From NCBI GenBank assembly GCA_015075165.1, contig JABTUY010000011.1:1-64000 (forward strand): a stretch of DNA of 64,000 nt, written 5' to 3'. The notes below the pieces were generated by a model. The model did not search any database and was not told the origin of the DNA. It saw only the letters and a program-made list of their open reading frames with translations. Every line of letters begins with the position of its first letter. The stretch's first letter is position 1. The stretch is from Ideonella sp. Lineage in GTDB: Bacteria; Pseudomonadota; Gammaproteobacteria; Burkholderiales; Burkholderiaceae_C. Both the position numbers and the translations under genes were made by a program. Below are positions 12,020 to 28,055 of this stretch, piece by piece.

Positions 12020-13224
12020 GTCGTGCCTCCCGGCCACGGACGAGCCAGCAAGCGCAGTCGCTCTCGGTCGACCTTGGCGTAGATGGCGGTCGTCATCAGC
12101 CGGCGGTGGCGCAGCACCTGGGCGACCGCGGGCAGCGGTACCCCCGCGCGCACCATCTCGGTGGCGACGGTGTGTCGCAGCCGATGGGCACTCACCCGCT
12201 CGAGGCCCGCGCGTGCAGCGGCGGCCGCCACGGCTTGCGTGACGCCACCCGAGGAGAGCGCACGGTGAGGTGCGCGCACGCGCACGAACACCGTGCGGCT
12301 CTGTGCGGTTGCGGGTCGGCCTCGCTGAAGGTACGCGGTCAAGGCCTGACCGACGTCCTCGGGCAAGGGAAGGCGTTCGAGGCAACTGCCCTTGCCTCTG
12401 ACCAGCAGTTCGCCCGCACGCCAGTCGATGTCTTCCAGAGCCAAGCGGCGCACCTCGCCGGCGCGCAGGCCCAGACGCGCGAGCAGCATCAACATCGCGA
12501 AGTCGCGTCGGCCCGCCCCGGTGCGTCGATCGCAGCTTGCGAGCAAGCGTCGTACGTCAGGCGGCTCCAGCGATCGAGGCAGCCCGGCAAGCCGCCGGCC
12601 CGCGACTGACGGGACAACATCGCGCATCGGCGCAGGGATCAGGCCTTCGATGTGTACGTAGCCGAGCAGCGAGCGCAGTGCCGTCGCCAAGAGCTTCGCC
12701 GACCCGATGGCGCGGTTCTGACGCGCGATGAGCACGAAGCCGGTGACGTCGGCAGGCCGCAAGCTCGCCCAGTCGAGTTCGTCCTCGACGACCCGGCTCG
12801 CCACGAACGCGCGCACCAGGTCGACGTATCCCCGAACCGAGGTCGCGGTCAGCCCGCGTGTGCCGAGCAGGTAGTCGCGATAGCGGGCCAGCAGCGCTTC
12901 CGTCGCGTTCGGCGTGGGCGTCGGCTCCAACACCGTCACCCCCACGCAACGCAGGTAGCCGATCAGCGGCGCCAGCGCCTTCGGCGAGAGCCCCAACACG
13001 TAGCCCTGCGAACGTCGTGCGACCAGGAACTCGTCCAGCACCGCCGTGGTGAGGTCGGTCGCGCCGAGGCGTTTGGAGTCCAGCCATCGGCTCAGATGAG
13101 CGAGCAGCCGAACTTGGTCCACCGCGGCCTTGGGCCGGTATCCCTGCCGCAACAACTCTGCAGCGAAGCCCTGCGCGAACGACTCGAGCGGTCCGGTCAC
13201 CCGGACCCGGGATGGATGCGCCAT
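12016..13224 (-). CDS. ritA: RIT tyrosine recombinase, first gene
   Basis: This 402-residue protein is the largest of the trio and is translated first. An N-terminal domain of about 200 residues precedes the catalytic half: Arg I in LGLRAGEVRRLALEDID, Lys in VRGKGSCLERLPL, HxxR in SAHRLRHTVATEM, and VLRHRRLMTTAIYAKVD with His and the nucleophilic Tyr. A strong Shine-Dalgarno (AAGGAGG) lies four bases before its ATG, partly within a hairpin. It belongs to the integrase/recombinase family that breaks and rejoins DNA through a 3'-phosphotyrosine. Confidence 0.92.
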   Translation of the reverse strand: MAHPSRVRVTGPLESFAQGFAAELLRQGYRPKAAVDQVRLLAHLSRWLDSKRLGATDLTTAVLDEFLVARRSQGYVLGLSPKALAPLIGYLRCVGVTVLEPTPTPNATEALLARYRDYLLGTRGLTATSVRGYVDLVRAFVASRVVEDELDWASLRPADVTGFVLIARQNRAIGSAKLLATALRSLLGYVHIEGLIPAPMRDVVPSVAGRRLAGLPRSLEPPDVRRLLASCDRRTGAGRRDFAMLMLLARLGLRAGEVRRLALEDIDWRAGELLVRGKGSCLERLPLPEDVGQALTAYLQRGRPATAQSRTVFVRVRAPHRALSSGGVTQAVAAAAARAGLERVSAHRLRHTVATEMVRAGVPLPAVAQVLRHRRLMTTAIYAKVDRERLRLLARPWPGGTT

Positions 13225-13253
13225 GACACCTCCTTCTCAACGTGTGGAGAAGG
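13225..13253 (-). promoter_or_regulatory. Hairpin overlapping the ritA ribosome binding site
   Basis: On the minus strand CCTTCTC (13247-13253) can pair with GAGAAGG (13232-13238) around an 8-nt loop. The second arm runs into AAGGAGG, the ritA Shine-Dalgarno. This could hold down translation of the whole coupled trio until the stem opens. Pairing is read directly from the sequence; function is inferred. Confidence 0.45.
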
Positions 13254-13277
13254 AAGGGTCCCTCAGCTGTCGTCGCT

Positions 13278-13352
13278 TATGCCGACCTCGCGAGCGCGTT
13301 CGCCCCCGGCCGGCAGTGCCATGTCGGCATAACCCGGAGGTCGGCGTAATGC
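13278..13352. repeat. RIT element terminal inverted repeat, right (75 bp)
   Basis: This is the inverted partner of 10034-10108, differing at two positions in the middle. It lies upstream of ritA, so the promoter for the trio may sit in or beside it. It stops 29 bp short of the element border at 13381; the extra stretch contains a 20-bp palindrome absent from the left end. Confidence 0.88.
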
Positions 13353-13355
13353 TCC

Positions 13356-13375
13356 TTCTGCCGACGTCGGCAGAA
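13356..13375. repeat. 20-bp perfect palindrome at the right RIT end
   Basis: TTCTGCCGACGTCGGCAGAA is its own reverse complement. It contains two CCGAC boxes facing each other over the central CG, the same pentamer that recurs in the 75-bp repeats. It lies one base inside the ACGCA junction and is not present at the left end, making it a candidate recombination core or attachment site. Confidence 0.7.
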
Positions 13376-13381
13376 CACGCA

Positions 13382-13842
13382 CAAGCTCAGAAACGTGCTC
13401 GAACGGCTGCCCAAGGAGCAGCGCGCGCAGACCAAGGCGGTGATGAACGCGGCGTTCAAGCTCGAGGCCAAGGCCGGCATGGACAAGTTGCGCCAGCAGG
13501 CGAAGTGGCTGCAGGCCGACCACGCCGACGCGGCGGCCTCGCTACTCGAAGGCATCGAGGAGATGTACACCGTCAACCGGCTGGGGCTGCCGCCCACGCT
13601 CATGCGTTGCTTGACGACGACCAACATCATCGAGAACCCCAACGGCATCGTGCGCAATACCACGCACCGCGTGAAGCGCTGGCGCGATCAAGACATGGCA
13701 CTTCGCTGGACGGCTGCCGGCTTCCTCGAGGCCGAGAAGACCTTCCGCAAGGTGCTCGGCTTTCAAGGAGCTGTGGATCCTGCGCGCTGCGCTCGGTCGA
13801 GATCGTGTCGATGCTTCACAGACACCGAGGAAGGCCGCGTAA
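13382..13842 (+). pseudogene. IS256-family transposase, 3' part (broken)
   Basis: Beyond the RIT the frame resumes as HKLRNVLERLPKEQRAQ and continues through LLEGIEEMYTVNRLGLP, TTNIIENPNGIVRNTTHRVKRW (the catalytic Glu region, N-I-I-E-N) and the C-terminal MALRWTAAGFLEAEK. A single extra T near 13760 shifts the last 26 codons (KELWILRAALGRD), which end at TAA 13840-13842. Together with the 5' part this is a complete but non-functional IS256-type gene. Confidence 0.85.
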
Positions 13843-13863
13843 GATGGCTCACGCCGCCGCCGA

Positions 13864-13891
13864 GAGTTCCAACGATCGGCGGGACATCGCC
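13864..13891. repeat. IS256-type terminal inverted repeat, right
   Basis: This is the reverse complement partner of 9160-9187, with 22 of 28 bases matching. The second CGGCTGAT copy (13892-13899) follows directly. The next 159 bp up to the ABC permease contain no gene that I can recognise. Confidence 0.82.
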
Positions 13892-14058
13892 CGGCTGATT
13901 CCGGGCAGGCACAAGGTGCCACCGCGTGTGGCAGCAGTCTTTGTGGAACTCTGAAGAACCGTGAAACCGCCTGATCTGAGGCACCTGGGCAGCCCGAGGC
14001 TGCGCGCCTTCAGCCACCGCCAAATCCAGGTGATCAGCCCGGATGCCGGCGGCGCGCG

Positions 14059-15732
14059 TCACACGATGCGAAAGCGCCGGCCGGTCCAGCTCGCCGCGAC
14101 GACCAGCGCGGTCGAGATCGCGATCATCACGATGCCCAGCGCCGACAGCCGGCCCCACAGGCCGTCGTCGGCGAAGCGCAGGATCTGTACCGCCAGCACC
14201 TCGGTGCCAGGGCGCGACAGCACGACCGACAGCGTCAGCTCGCGCAGGAACATCGACGCCATCAGGATCCAGCCCGACACGATGCCCGGCACGAGCAGCG
14301 GCACGATGATGCGCCGCATCGTCGTCAGCGGCCGCGCGCCGCACACCGCCGACGACTCCTCCAGGTGCGCATGGATCTGCACGAAGGCGCTCGACAACGG
14401 CCGGATGCCGTAGGGCAGGTAGGTCGCGACGTAGCCGAGCAGCAGGGCCCAGATCGTCGCGTACAGCGGCGTCTGCACGAAGAACCACATGAAGCCGACG
14501 CCGACCACGATGCCGGGGAACGAGAACGACAGGTAGCTCAGCGACTCGAGCAGACCGGCGGCGCGGGTCTTGACCTTGACGATCACGTAGGCCACGAAGA
14601 TCGACAGCAGCACGCCGAGCGTGGCGCCGGCAAGCGCGAGAAACACGCTGTTCTTCAGCGCCAGGATCGAGATCGAGTCGGTCAGCACGGCGTGCCAGTG
14701 GCGCAGGTCCATCGCCGCGAAGGCGCGCGCACCGGGCAACATCGAATACGGCACGAACGACGTATAGGCGAGCACCGCCAGCGGCAGCACGACGAGCACG
14801 AACGACAGCACGCCCACCAGTGCAAACAGCGGCATGCGCGCGCGGCCGAGCGCGACGGTGCTGGGGCGAAAGCCGCGGCCGGCGATCGTCACGAACTTCT
14901 CGCTCTCGGCGGTGAGCGCGCGGTAGACGACGATCAGCGTGACCGACGCGGCGAGCACGCTCATGCCCAGCGCCGCCGCACGACCGTAGTCGGTGGCGAA
15001 GCCGGTGGCGATCATGCCGTACAGGTGCGTGGCCAGCACCTGCACGCGCCCGGGCATGCCGAGCACCGACGGCACGGCGAACGACGCCAGGCTGCGCACG
15101 AGGCCGAGCGTGAACGCCGCCAGGATCGCCGGGCGCAACACCGGCAGCGTGATGCGCGCCAGCGTGCGCCAGGCGCCCGCGCCGGCCACGCGCGACGACT
15201 CTTCGAGCGCGACGTCGAACGACGCCATCGCGGGTGCCACGATCAGGTAGGCGATCGGCAGGTCGAGCAGGCCCTCGACGAGGATCATGCCGCCGAGCGT
15301 GTAGATGTCGAACACCGCGCTCTCGAGGCCGAACGCCCGCGTCAGCGCGACGTTGATCAGGCCGTTCGATGGGTTCAGCAACAACGCCCAGCTGACCGCG
15401 AACAGCAGGTGCGGGATCATCATCGGCACGATCGAGATCAGCCGGAACAGCGCCTTCAGCGGGATGTCGGTGCGCGTGTTCAGGTAGGCGAGAAAGACCG
15501 CCAGCGTGGTGGACAGCAGCGACGAGCCGAGCACGAACAGCGTCGTGTTCCACATTACGTCGGCAAACGCCGGGTCACCGTAGACGGCGACGTACTTGTC
15601 GACGGTGAAATCACCGAACGCCGTCAGCCCTTCGGAGAAGCTGCCCAGCACGAGCATCGCGACCGGGCACACCGTCAGGGCGCCGACGATGGCGATCAGC
15701 AACCAGGTCAGCCGGTTGCGATCGCGGTCCAT
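14059..15732 (-). CDS. Iron(III)-type ABC transporter permease (FbpB/AfuB family, two-domain)
   Basis: This 557-residue inner-membrane protein has about twelve hydrophobic segments in two homologous halves, as in FbpB-type permeases. Each half carries an EAA-like loop: LEESSRVAGAGAWRTLARITLPVLRP (about 180-205) and LEESSAVCGARPLTTMRRIIVPLLVPG (about 455-480). These contact the ATPase. It ends the operon binding protein - ATPase - permease, seven bases after the ATPase gene. The substrate (ferric iron, thiamine or another small ligand) cannot be fixed from sequence alone. Confidence 0.88.
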   Translation of the reverse strand: MDRDRNRLTWLLIAIVGALTVCPVAMLVLGSFSEGLTAFGDFTVDKYVAVYGDPAFADVMWNTTLFVLGSSLLSTTLAVFLAYLNTRTDIPLKALFRLISIVPMMIPHLLFAVSWALLLNPSNGLINVALTRAFGLESAVFDIYTLGGMILVEGLLDLPIAYLIVAPAMASFDVALEESSRVAGAGAWRTLARITLPVLRPAILAAFTLGLVRSLASFAVPSVLGMPGRVQVLATHLYGMIATGFATDYGRAAALGMSVLAASVTLIVVYRALTAESEKFVTIAGRGFRPSTVALGRARMPLFALVGVLSFVLVVLPLAVLAYTSFVPYSMLPGARAFAAMDLRHWHAVLTDSISILALKNSVFLALAGATLGVLLSIFVAYVIVKVKTRAAGLLESLSYLSFSFPGIVVGVGFMWFFVQTPLYATIWALLLGYVATYLPYGIRPLSSAFVQIHAHLEESSAVCGARPLTTMRRIIVPLLVPGIVSGWILMASMFLRELTLSVVLSRPGTEVLAVQILRFADDGLWGRLSALGIVMIAISTALVVAASWTGRRFRIV

Positions 15733-15739
15733 GCGGGTG

Positions 15740-16831
15740 TCAAGCCTGGACCAGCAGGCAGTGCGCCGGGTCGAGATGGAAGTGCACGGCGTCGCCTTCG
15801 GTCAGCCGCAAATCGGGGTCGACGCGCGCGAGCAGCCGTGCCTCGCCGACGCCGATCTCCGCCTCGTAGACCTCGCCGACGAAGGTGAGCGATGCCACGC
15901 GGCCACACACCCGGTTGGGCGCCGGCGGTGCAGCCCCGGCGACGACGTGGATGAACTCGGGGCGCAGGCACAGCGTGAGCTCGGCACCGGCGGCGGCGTC
16001 GCGGCGCTGGCAGGCGATGTGCCCGAGCGCGCAATCGACGACGGTGTGGCCGTCGGCGCCGGGCGGCGAGCGCACGCGTGCCGGCACCAGGTTGGCGCGG
16101 CCGATGAAGTCGGCCACGAAGCGCGTGTCGGCGTCGAAGTAGATCTTGTGCGGCGTACCGGTCTCGACGATGCGCCCGGCGCGCATCACCGTGATGGCGT
16201 CGGACAGCGCGAGTGCTTCGACGCGGTCGTGCGTCACGTAGACGGCGGTGATCTGCAGCTGGCCGAGGAAGCTGCGCAGCTCCTTGCGCGTCTCCTCGCG
16301 CAGCTTGGCGTCGAGATTGGACAGCGGCTCGTCGAATAGGATGACGCGCGGCTCGGCCACCAGCGCGCGCGCCAGCGCCACCCGCTGCTGCTGCCCGCCC
16401 GACAGCCGGGTCGCCGGGCGTTGCTTGTAGTCTTCGAGCTGCACGAAGCGCAGCGCCTTGGCCACGCGCGCGCGCACCTCGTCGCGTGGCGTGCCGCGCA
16501 CCTGCAGCGGATAGGCGACGTTATCGAACACGTTCATGTGCGGCCAGATCGCATAGGTCTGGAACACCATGCCGAGGCCGCGCTGCTCGGGCGGCACGGC
16601 GATGCCGCGTGGCTTCGACCAGACGACGTCGCCGCCGATGCGGATCTCGCCGCTGTCGGGCGTTTCCAGCCCGACGATGCAGCGCAGCAGCGTCGTCTTG
16701 CCGCAGCCACTGGGGCCCAGCAAGGTGTAGATCTGGCGGTCGGCGATCGTCAGCGTGACGTCGTCGAGCGCCTGGATCGTCTTGCCTTCGGAGCGGTAGT
16801 GCTTGCTGACGCCCTCGACGCGGATCTCCAT
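15740..16831 (-). CDS. ABC transporter ATP-binding protein (FbpC/PotA type)
   Basis: This 363-residue ATPase has Walker A GPSGCGKTTLLRC (about 38-50), the Q-loop FQTYAIWPHM, signature LSGGQQQRVALARAL, Walker B RVILFDEPLSNLDAKLREETR and H-loop VYVTHDRVEALALSD. A C-terminal TOBE-like regulatory domain of about 120 residues follows. This is the CUT1/iron-type arrangement. The gene lies between the binding-protein and permease genes with 7-bp gaps on both sides, so the three are surely cotranscribed. Confidence 0.92.
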   Translation of the reverse strand: MEIRVEGVSKHYRSEGKTIQALDDVTLTIADRQIYTLLGPSGCGKTTLLRCIVGLETPDSGEIRIGGDVVWSKPRGIAVPPEQRGLGMVFQTYAIWPHMNVFDNVAYPLQVRGTPRDEVRARVAKALRFVQLEDYKQRPATRLSGGQQQRVALARALVAEPRVILFDEPLSNLDAKLREETRKELRSFLGQLQITAVYVTHDRVEALALSDAITVMRAGRIVETGTPHKIYFDADTRFVADFIGRANLVPARVRSPPGADGHTVVDCALGHIACQRRDAAAGAELTLCLRPEFIHVVAGAAPPAPNRVCGRVASLTFVGEVYEAEIGVGEARLLARVDPDLRLTEGDAVHFHLDPAHCLLVQA

Positions 16832-16838
16832 GGCGGTG

Positions 16839-17852
16839 TCATTTGACGTCGAAGATGCGCTTGAACTCCGCGCCCCACTTCTTGATTTCGTCGTCCGACA
16901 GCTCGCGGATCGCGATCACCTTCGCATCCTGGATGCCGTCGATCGGCGGGTACACGCCCGGGGCGAGCACGTACTCGCCGACGTCCTTGGCCAGCATCTG
17001 CATCGACTGCTTCGACAGCCAGTAGTCCACGAAGGCGCGCGCGGCCGCCGGGTGTGGCGCCTTCGACGTGACGGCGATCGCGCGCGGCGTGCCCATCATC
17101 GGCTGCGACAGCCGCGCCCAATCGAGCGGCGCCGGCGCCTTGGTCACGATGTACTTGGGCATCGAGATCGCGATCAGCTTCTCGCCGCTTTCCACCGGCG
17201 CGGGCGTCGGCCCGAACGAGGCGACGAACATCGGCCGGTTCGCCGCCAGGCCCTGCAGGAAGCTGCGCCATTCGGCCTCGGTCTTGAACACGTTCTCCTT
17301 CAGCCCGACCAGCCACGAGATCGTCGTCGGGTGGTTCGACGGGTTGGCCATCACGATCTGGTTCTTCCACTTCGGCAGCGTCAGGTCCTCGTAGCGCTTG
17401 GGCGCGTCCTCGCTCTTCACGCGCTCCTTGTTGAAGATCAGCCCCACGTACTCGATGCCGAACAGCTGGATGCGGTCGTCCTTGCGTGTCCACTCGGGGT
17501 AGCCGCCAGCCGCCGGCGAGCGGTACGGCGCGAGCACGCCCTTGTCCTTCAGCAGCTCGAGCACCGGCAGCGGCGCCTGCACCACGTCGGCCATCAGCTT
17601 GCCGGCCTCGAACTCGGTGATCGCGGTGGCGACGAACTTCGACGCCGAGATGCGCGTGTACTCGGCCTTGACGCCGGTGGCCTCACCGAACGCCTTCATG
17701 ATCGGCTCGACCGCCGTGATGTTGGCGTAGAACGCAGCCTTGCCCTCGGCGCGTGCGCGCTCGAGCTGCGCCTTGTCCTGGACCTGGGCCTGCGCGGCCG
17801 CCGTGCCGGCGACCGCGGCAAGCGCGACGAGCAACTTCCTGATGGGCATCAT
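16839..17852 (-). CDS. ABC transporter periplasmic binding protein (AfuA/FbpA-like)
   Basis: I start at the ATG at 17852, one of two consecutive ATGs, with GAGGA about five bases upstream; the open frame upstream is low-complexity and not coding-like. A Sec signal peptide (MMPIRKLLVALAAVAGTAAAQAQ) precedes a type-2 periplasmic binding fold of about 315 residues, with motifs LEVLK-like PLPVLELLKDKG and GIEYVGLIFNKERVK. It captures substrate for the downstream ATPase and permease. No tyrosine pair typical of ferric-binding FbpA is obvious to me, so iron is only a possibility. Confidence 0.85.
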   Translation of the reverse strand: MMPIRKLLVALAAVAGTAAAQAQVQDKAQLERARAEGKAAFYANITAVEPIMKAFGEATGVKAEYTRISASKFVATAITEFEAGKLMADVVQAPLPVLELLKDKGVLAPYRSPAAGGYPEWTRKDDRIQLFGIEYVGLIFNKERVKSEDAPKRYEDLTLPKWKNQIVMANPSNHPTTISWLVGLKENVFKTEAEWRSFLQGLAANRPMFVASFGPTPAPVESGEKLIAISMPKYIVTKAPAPLDWARLSQPMMGTPRAIAVTSKAPHPAAARAFVDYWLSKQSMQMLAKDVGEYVLAPGVYPPIDGIQDAKVIAIRELSDDEIKKWGAEFKRIFDVK

Positions 17853-17895
17853 GTCTTCCTCTTGCAGGTCTTCGCGCGGCAAGCGGCCGCGCCCG

Positions 17896-17935
17896 AGCAT
17901 AGCGCGGTACGCGCCGCACGCGCCGCACGCGCCGC
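17896..17935 (-). promoter_or_regulatory. Promoter of the ABC operon with three 9-bp tandem repeats
   Basis: A -10-like TATGCT (17896-17901) lies about 45 bp upstream of the binding-protein start. The -35 area is occupied by three exact copies of a 9-bp unit (plus-strand ACGCGCCGC, 17909-17935). No TTGACA-like box is visible, so the repeats may be an operator for an activator or repressor. Confidence 0.4.
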
Positions 17936-17988
17936 AAGCACGACCTCGCCCTCGCACAGACGAGCGCAGGCGCCGCGGGCTCGGCCGC

Positions 17989-18018
17989 AAGAAGGATGAA
18001 GGGCGGCCGCAGCCGCCC
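17989..18018 (-). terminator. Terminator after rpoC
   Basis: Twenty-five bases past the rpoC stop the minus strand forms GGGCGGC-TGCG-GCCGCCC (18001-18018), followed by TTCATCCTTCTT. The 7-bp GC stem plus pyrimidine/T-rich tail fits an intrinsic terminator closing the rplKAJL-rpoBC unit before the ABC operon. Confidence 0.7.
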
Positions 18019-18043
18019 TCCTGGCCCCAGTCGGAGAGGTTGC

Positions 18044-22312
<4,269 letters not shown>

Positions 22313-22329
22313 CCTTTTCTCCTGTTCCG

Positions 22330-26451
<4,122 letters not shown>

Positions 26452-26813
26452 TGATCACTCCGGTTCGGCCGCCGCGATTCCTGGGCCTCGAATCACGACG
26501 GTCGGCGACTGGACACTTTGTGCCCGGGGCCCGGGCTTGCAGGCCCGTGCCCCTTCGCAGGCGAGATTCGCTGCGCCGGCAGCGAATCCCGTCCGGCTCG
26601 GCACCAAGCTTGGTGGCTGGCCACTACCAGCCGCTGGCGGACAACCTGCGGGGCGTTGCACCCGAGGCCCGACCAAACCGAGTTCTCTGCAGTCGGATCA
26701 GAGAACACTTGCAAGCGGCGCGACATGCCGCTTGCAGCTGCTCTCCGCAGGCCGCTTGCGCGGTACCTCCGGAAAGGGTTCGATGCCAACGGCATCGAAC
26801 CCGCTCTCCACGC
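26452..26813 (-). promoter_or_regulatory. rplL-rpoB intergenic leader (362 bp)
   Basis: No gene is visible here. Besides the hairpin next to rplL, it holds a GCAAGCGGC/GCCGCTTGC inverted repeat (26711-26719 and 26727-26735) with a third GCCGCTTGC-like copy at 26751, and a GGGCCCGGGCTTGCAGGCCCG stem region near 26530. In enterobacteria this spacer carries a partial terminator and an RNase III site that set the ribosomal protein to polymerase ratio; a similar role is inferred. Confidence 0.5.
26769..26802 (-). terminator. Attenuator-like hairpin after rplL
   Basis: Eleven bases past the rplL stop the minus strand reads GGGTTCGATGCC-GTT-GGCATCGAACCC (a perfect 12-bp stem, 26776-26802) followed by TTTCC. 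The T-run is short, so partial read-through into rpoB is expected rather than complete termination. Confidence 0.65.
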
Positions 26814-27197
26814 CTACTTAAGTTCCGCCTTGGCGCCGGCGTCGACCAGCTTCTTCAGCGCCGCTTCGGCGTCGGCCTTGGCGATGCCTTCCTTCACCGG
26901 CTTCGGCGCGCCGTCGACCAGATCCTTGGCTTCCTTCAGGCCGAGACCGGTGATCTCGCGCACCGCCTTGATCACCGACACCTTGTTGGCGCCGGCCTCG
27001 GTCAGCATCACGGTGAACTCGGTCTTCTCTTCCACCGCTGCGGCGGCAGCACCGCCACCCGCGCCGCCGGCGGCCGGCGCGGCCATCGCCGCTGCCGACA
27101 CGCCGAACTTCTCTTCGATGGCCTTGACCAGGTCGTTGAGCTCCATCACGGTCATGCTGTCCATCGCCGACAGGAAAGCGTCTTTGTCGAATGCCAT
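26814..27197 (-). CDS. rplL: 50S ribosomal protein L7/L12
   Basis: This 127-residue acidic stalk protein starts [20 protein letters not shown]. It shows the N-terminal dimerisation helix, an Ala/Gly-rich hinge ([17 protein letters not shown], about 40-57) and the factor-binding C-terminal domain [12 protein letters not shown]...[24 protein letters not shown]. It recruits EF-Tu and EF-G to the ribosome. It lies 56 bp after rplJ. Confidence 0.97.
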   Translation of the reverse strand: MAFDKDAFLSAMDSMTVMELNDLVKAIEEKFGVSAAAMAAPAAGGAGGGAAAAAVEEKTEFTVMLTEAGANKVSVIKAVREITGLGLKEAKDLVDGAPKPVKEGIAKADAEAALKKLVDAGAKAELK

Positions 27198-27253
27198 TTG
27201 ATTTACCTCGAATGCTTGAATAGGGTTCGTTCGTTCGTCGATCGCGTGCGGGG

Positions 27254-27748
27254 TCAGGCGGCAGCGCCCTTCTGTTCGGCCAGCGCGGCCAGCACGCCCG
27301 CGAGCCGCTGGATCGGCGAGCGCAACATGCCGGCGATCTGCGCGATCAGCACCTCGCGCGACGGGATCGCCGCCAGCGCCTTGACGCCGTTGGCGTCGAG
27401 CGCCTTGCCGGCGTACGCACCGCCCTTGACGATCAGCTTGTCGTTGCCCTTGGCGAAGTCCGCGATGACCTTCGCCGCGGCGACCGCGTCTTCGGAAAAG
27501 CTGTAGATCAGCGGGCCGACCATCGACTCCTTGGCCACTTCGAACGTGGTGCCGGCCACCGCGCGACGGGCGAGCGTGTTCTTCAGCACGTGAAGGTACA
27601 CGCCCTTGTCGCGCGCCTGCCGGCGCAACGCGTTCAAGTGCTCGACGGTGAGCCCACGGTATTCGGCCAGCGCCAGTGTCTGGGCACGGGCGATCTGCTT
27701 GCCCACGTCCTCCACCACGGCTGCCTTGTCGTTTCGACTGAGACTCAA
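27254..27748 (-). CDS. rplJ: 50S ribosomal protein L10
   Basis: I take the TTG at 27748 as the start, giving [18 protein letters not shown] and 164 residues, which aligns with the usual L10 N-terminus; GGAGTTGG provides the Shine-Dalgarno about nine bases upstream. Motifs [16 protein letters not shown] and [12 protein letters not shown] are characteristic. The C-terminal helix binds L7/L12 dimers. A long leader (27749-28055) precedes it, consistent with L10 autoregulation. Confidence 0.95.
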   Translation of the reverse strand: MSLSRNDKAAVVEDVGKQIARAQTLALAEYRGLTVEHLNALRRQARDKGVYLHVLKNTLARRAVAGTTFEVAKESMVGPLIYSFSEDAVAAAKVIADFAKGNDKLIVKGGAYAGKALDANGVKALAAIPSREVLIAQIAGMLRSPIQRLAGVLAALAEQKGAAA

Positions 27749-28055
27749 GGTCCAACTCCTCAACAATTCGCACCGCCGCGCCGACTCGTGCAGGCGCCCC
27801 GGTGCACCGGGTTGCAGCGACCTTGCCTTCCGGAACCCGCTGCGGCCACCAAACGCGTGACCGCATCAGCCCTTCGGGCGGGACCGCCATCTGCGCTGGC
27901 GGCGAACCGCAAGCCGTTCGCCATTACGGTGCCCAGGGGCACCACCAACGGTCTTCGATGGCGCGCGCGGGCTCGTCGCAACCGAACCACCCGCGCGCCC
28001 CACCATCCTTCGCGCGGCCGACCCTCGGGGCCCGCCGCCACACACATCCTTTCGC
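27749..28055 (-). promoter_or_regulatory. Long leader upstream of rplJ (L10 leader candidate)
   Basis: This 307-bp gap between rplA and rplJ has no gene. On the minus strand it contains GAAGACCGTTGGTG running into a GGTGCCC-CT-GGGCACC hairpin (about 27929-27956). An internal loop with GA-rich bases beside a stem is what L10(L12)4 complexes recognise in the known L10 leaders. I recognise this only by pattern, so it needs covariance support. Confidence 0.5.

Larger units (their letters stand above)
10037..13381 (-). mobile_element. RIT element (recombinase in trio)
   Basis: Three tyrosine recombinase genes overlap by ATGA junctions on one strand and are flanked by 75-bp inverted repeats, the defining layout of RIT elements. 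ACGCA occurs at both edges (10032-10036 and 13377-13381). Deleting everything between them joins QRCRT to HKLRNVLE and restores the local reading frame of the host transposase, which fixes the element at 3345 bp including one ACGCA copy. No passenger genes are carried. Confidence 0.9.
9160..13891 (+). mobile_element. IS256-family insertion sequence, itself interrupted by a RIT element
   Basis: The element is bounded by 28-bp imperfect inverted repeats (22 of 28 positions match, outer 11 bp perfect) and an 8-bp direct repeat. Without the nested RIT (10037-13381) it is about 1.4 kb. It encodes one Mutator/IS256-type transposase that is broken by frameshifts, an internal deletion and the RIT insertion, so it should be immobile unless helped in trans. 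It interrupts a livF remnant. Confidence 0.88.

Noticed and set aside
10110-13224. The three recombinases as a phage or integron integrase module
   Set aside because: There are no attC sites, cassettes or phage genes, and three overlapping recombinases within paired inverted repeats fit a RIT element instead.
13900-14058. A short plus-strand reading ending RHKVPPRVAAVFVEL after the IS
   Set aside because: It has no start of its own, crosses the IS border in frame by chance and matches no family that I recognise.
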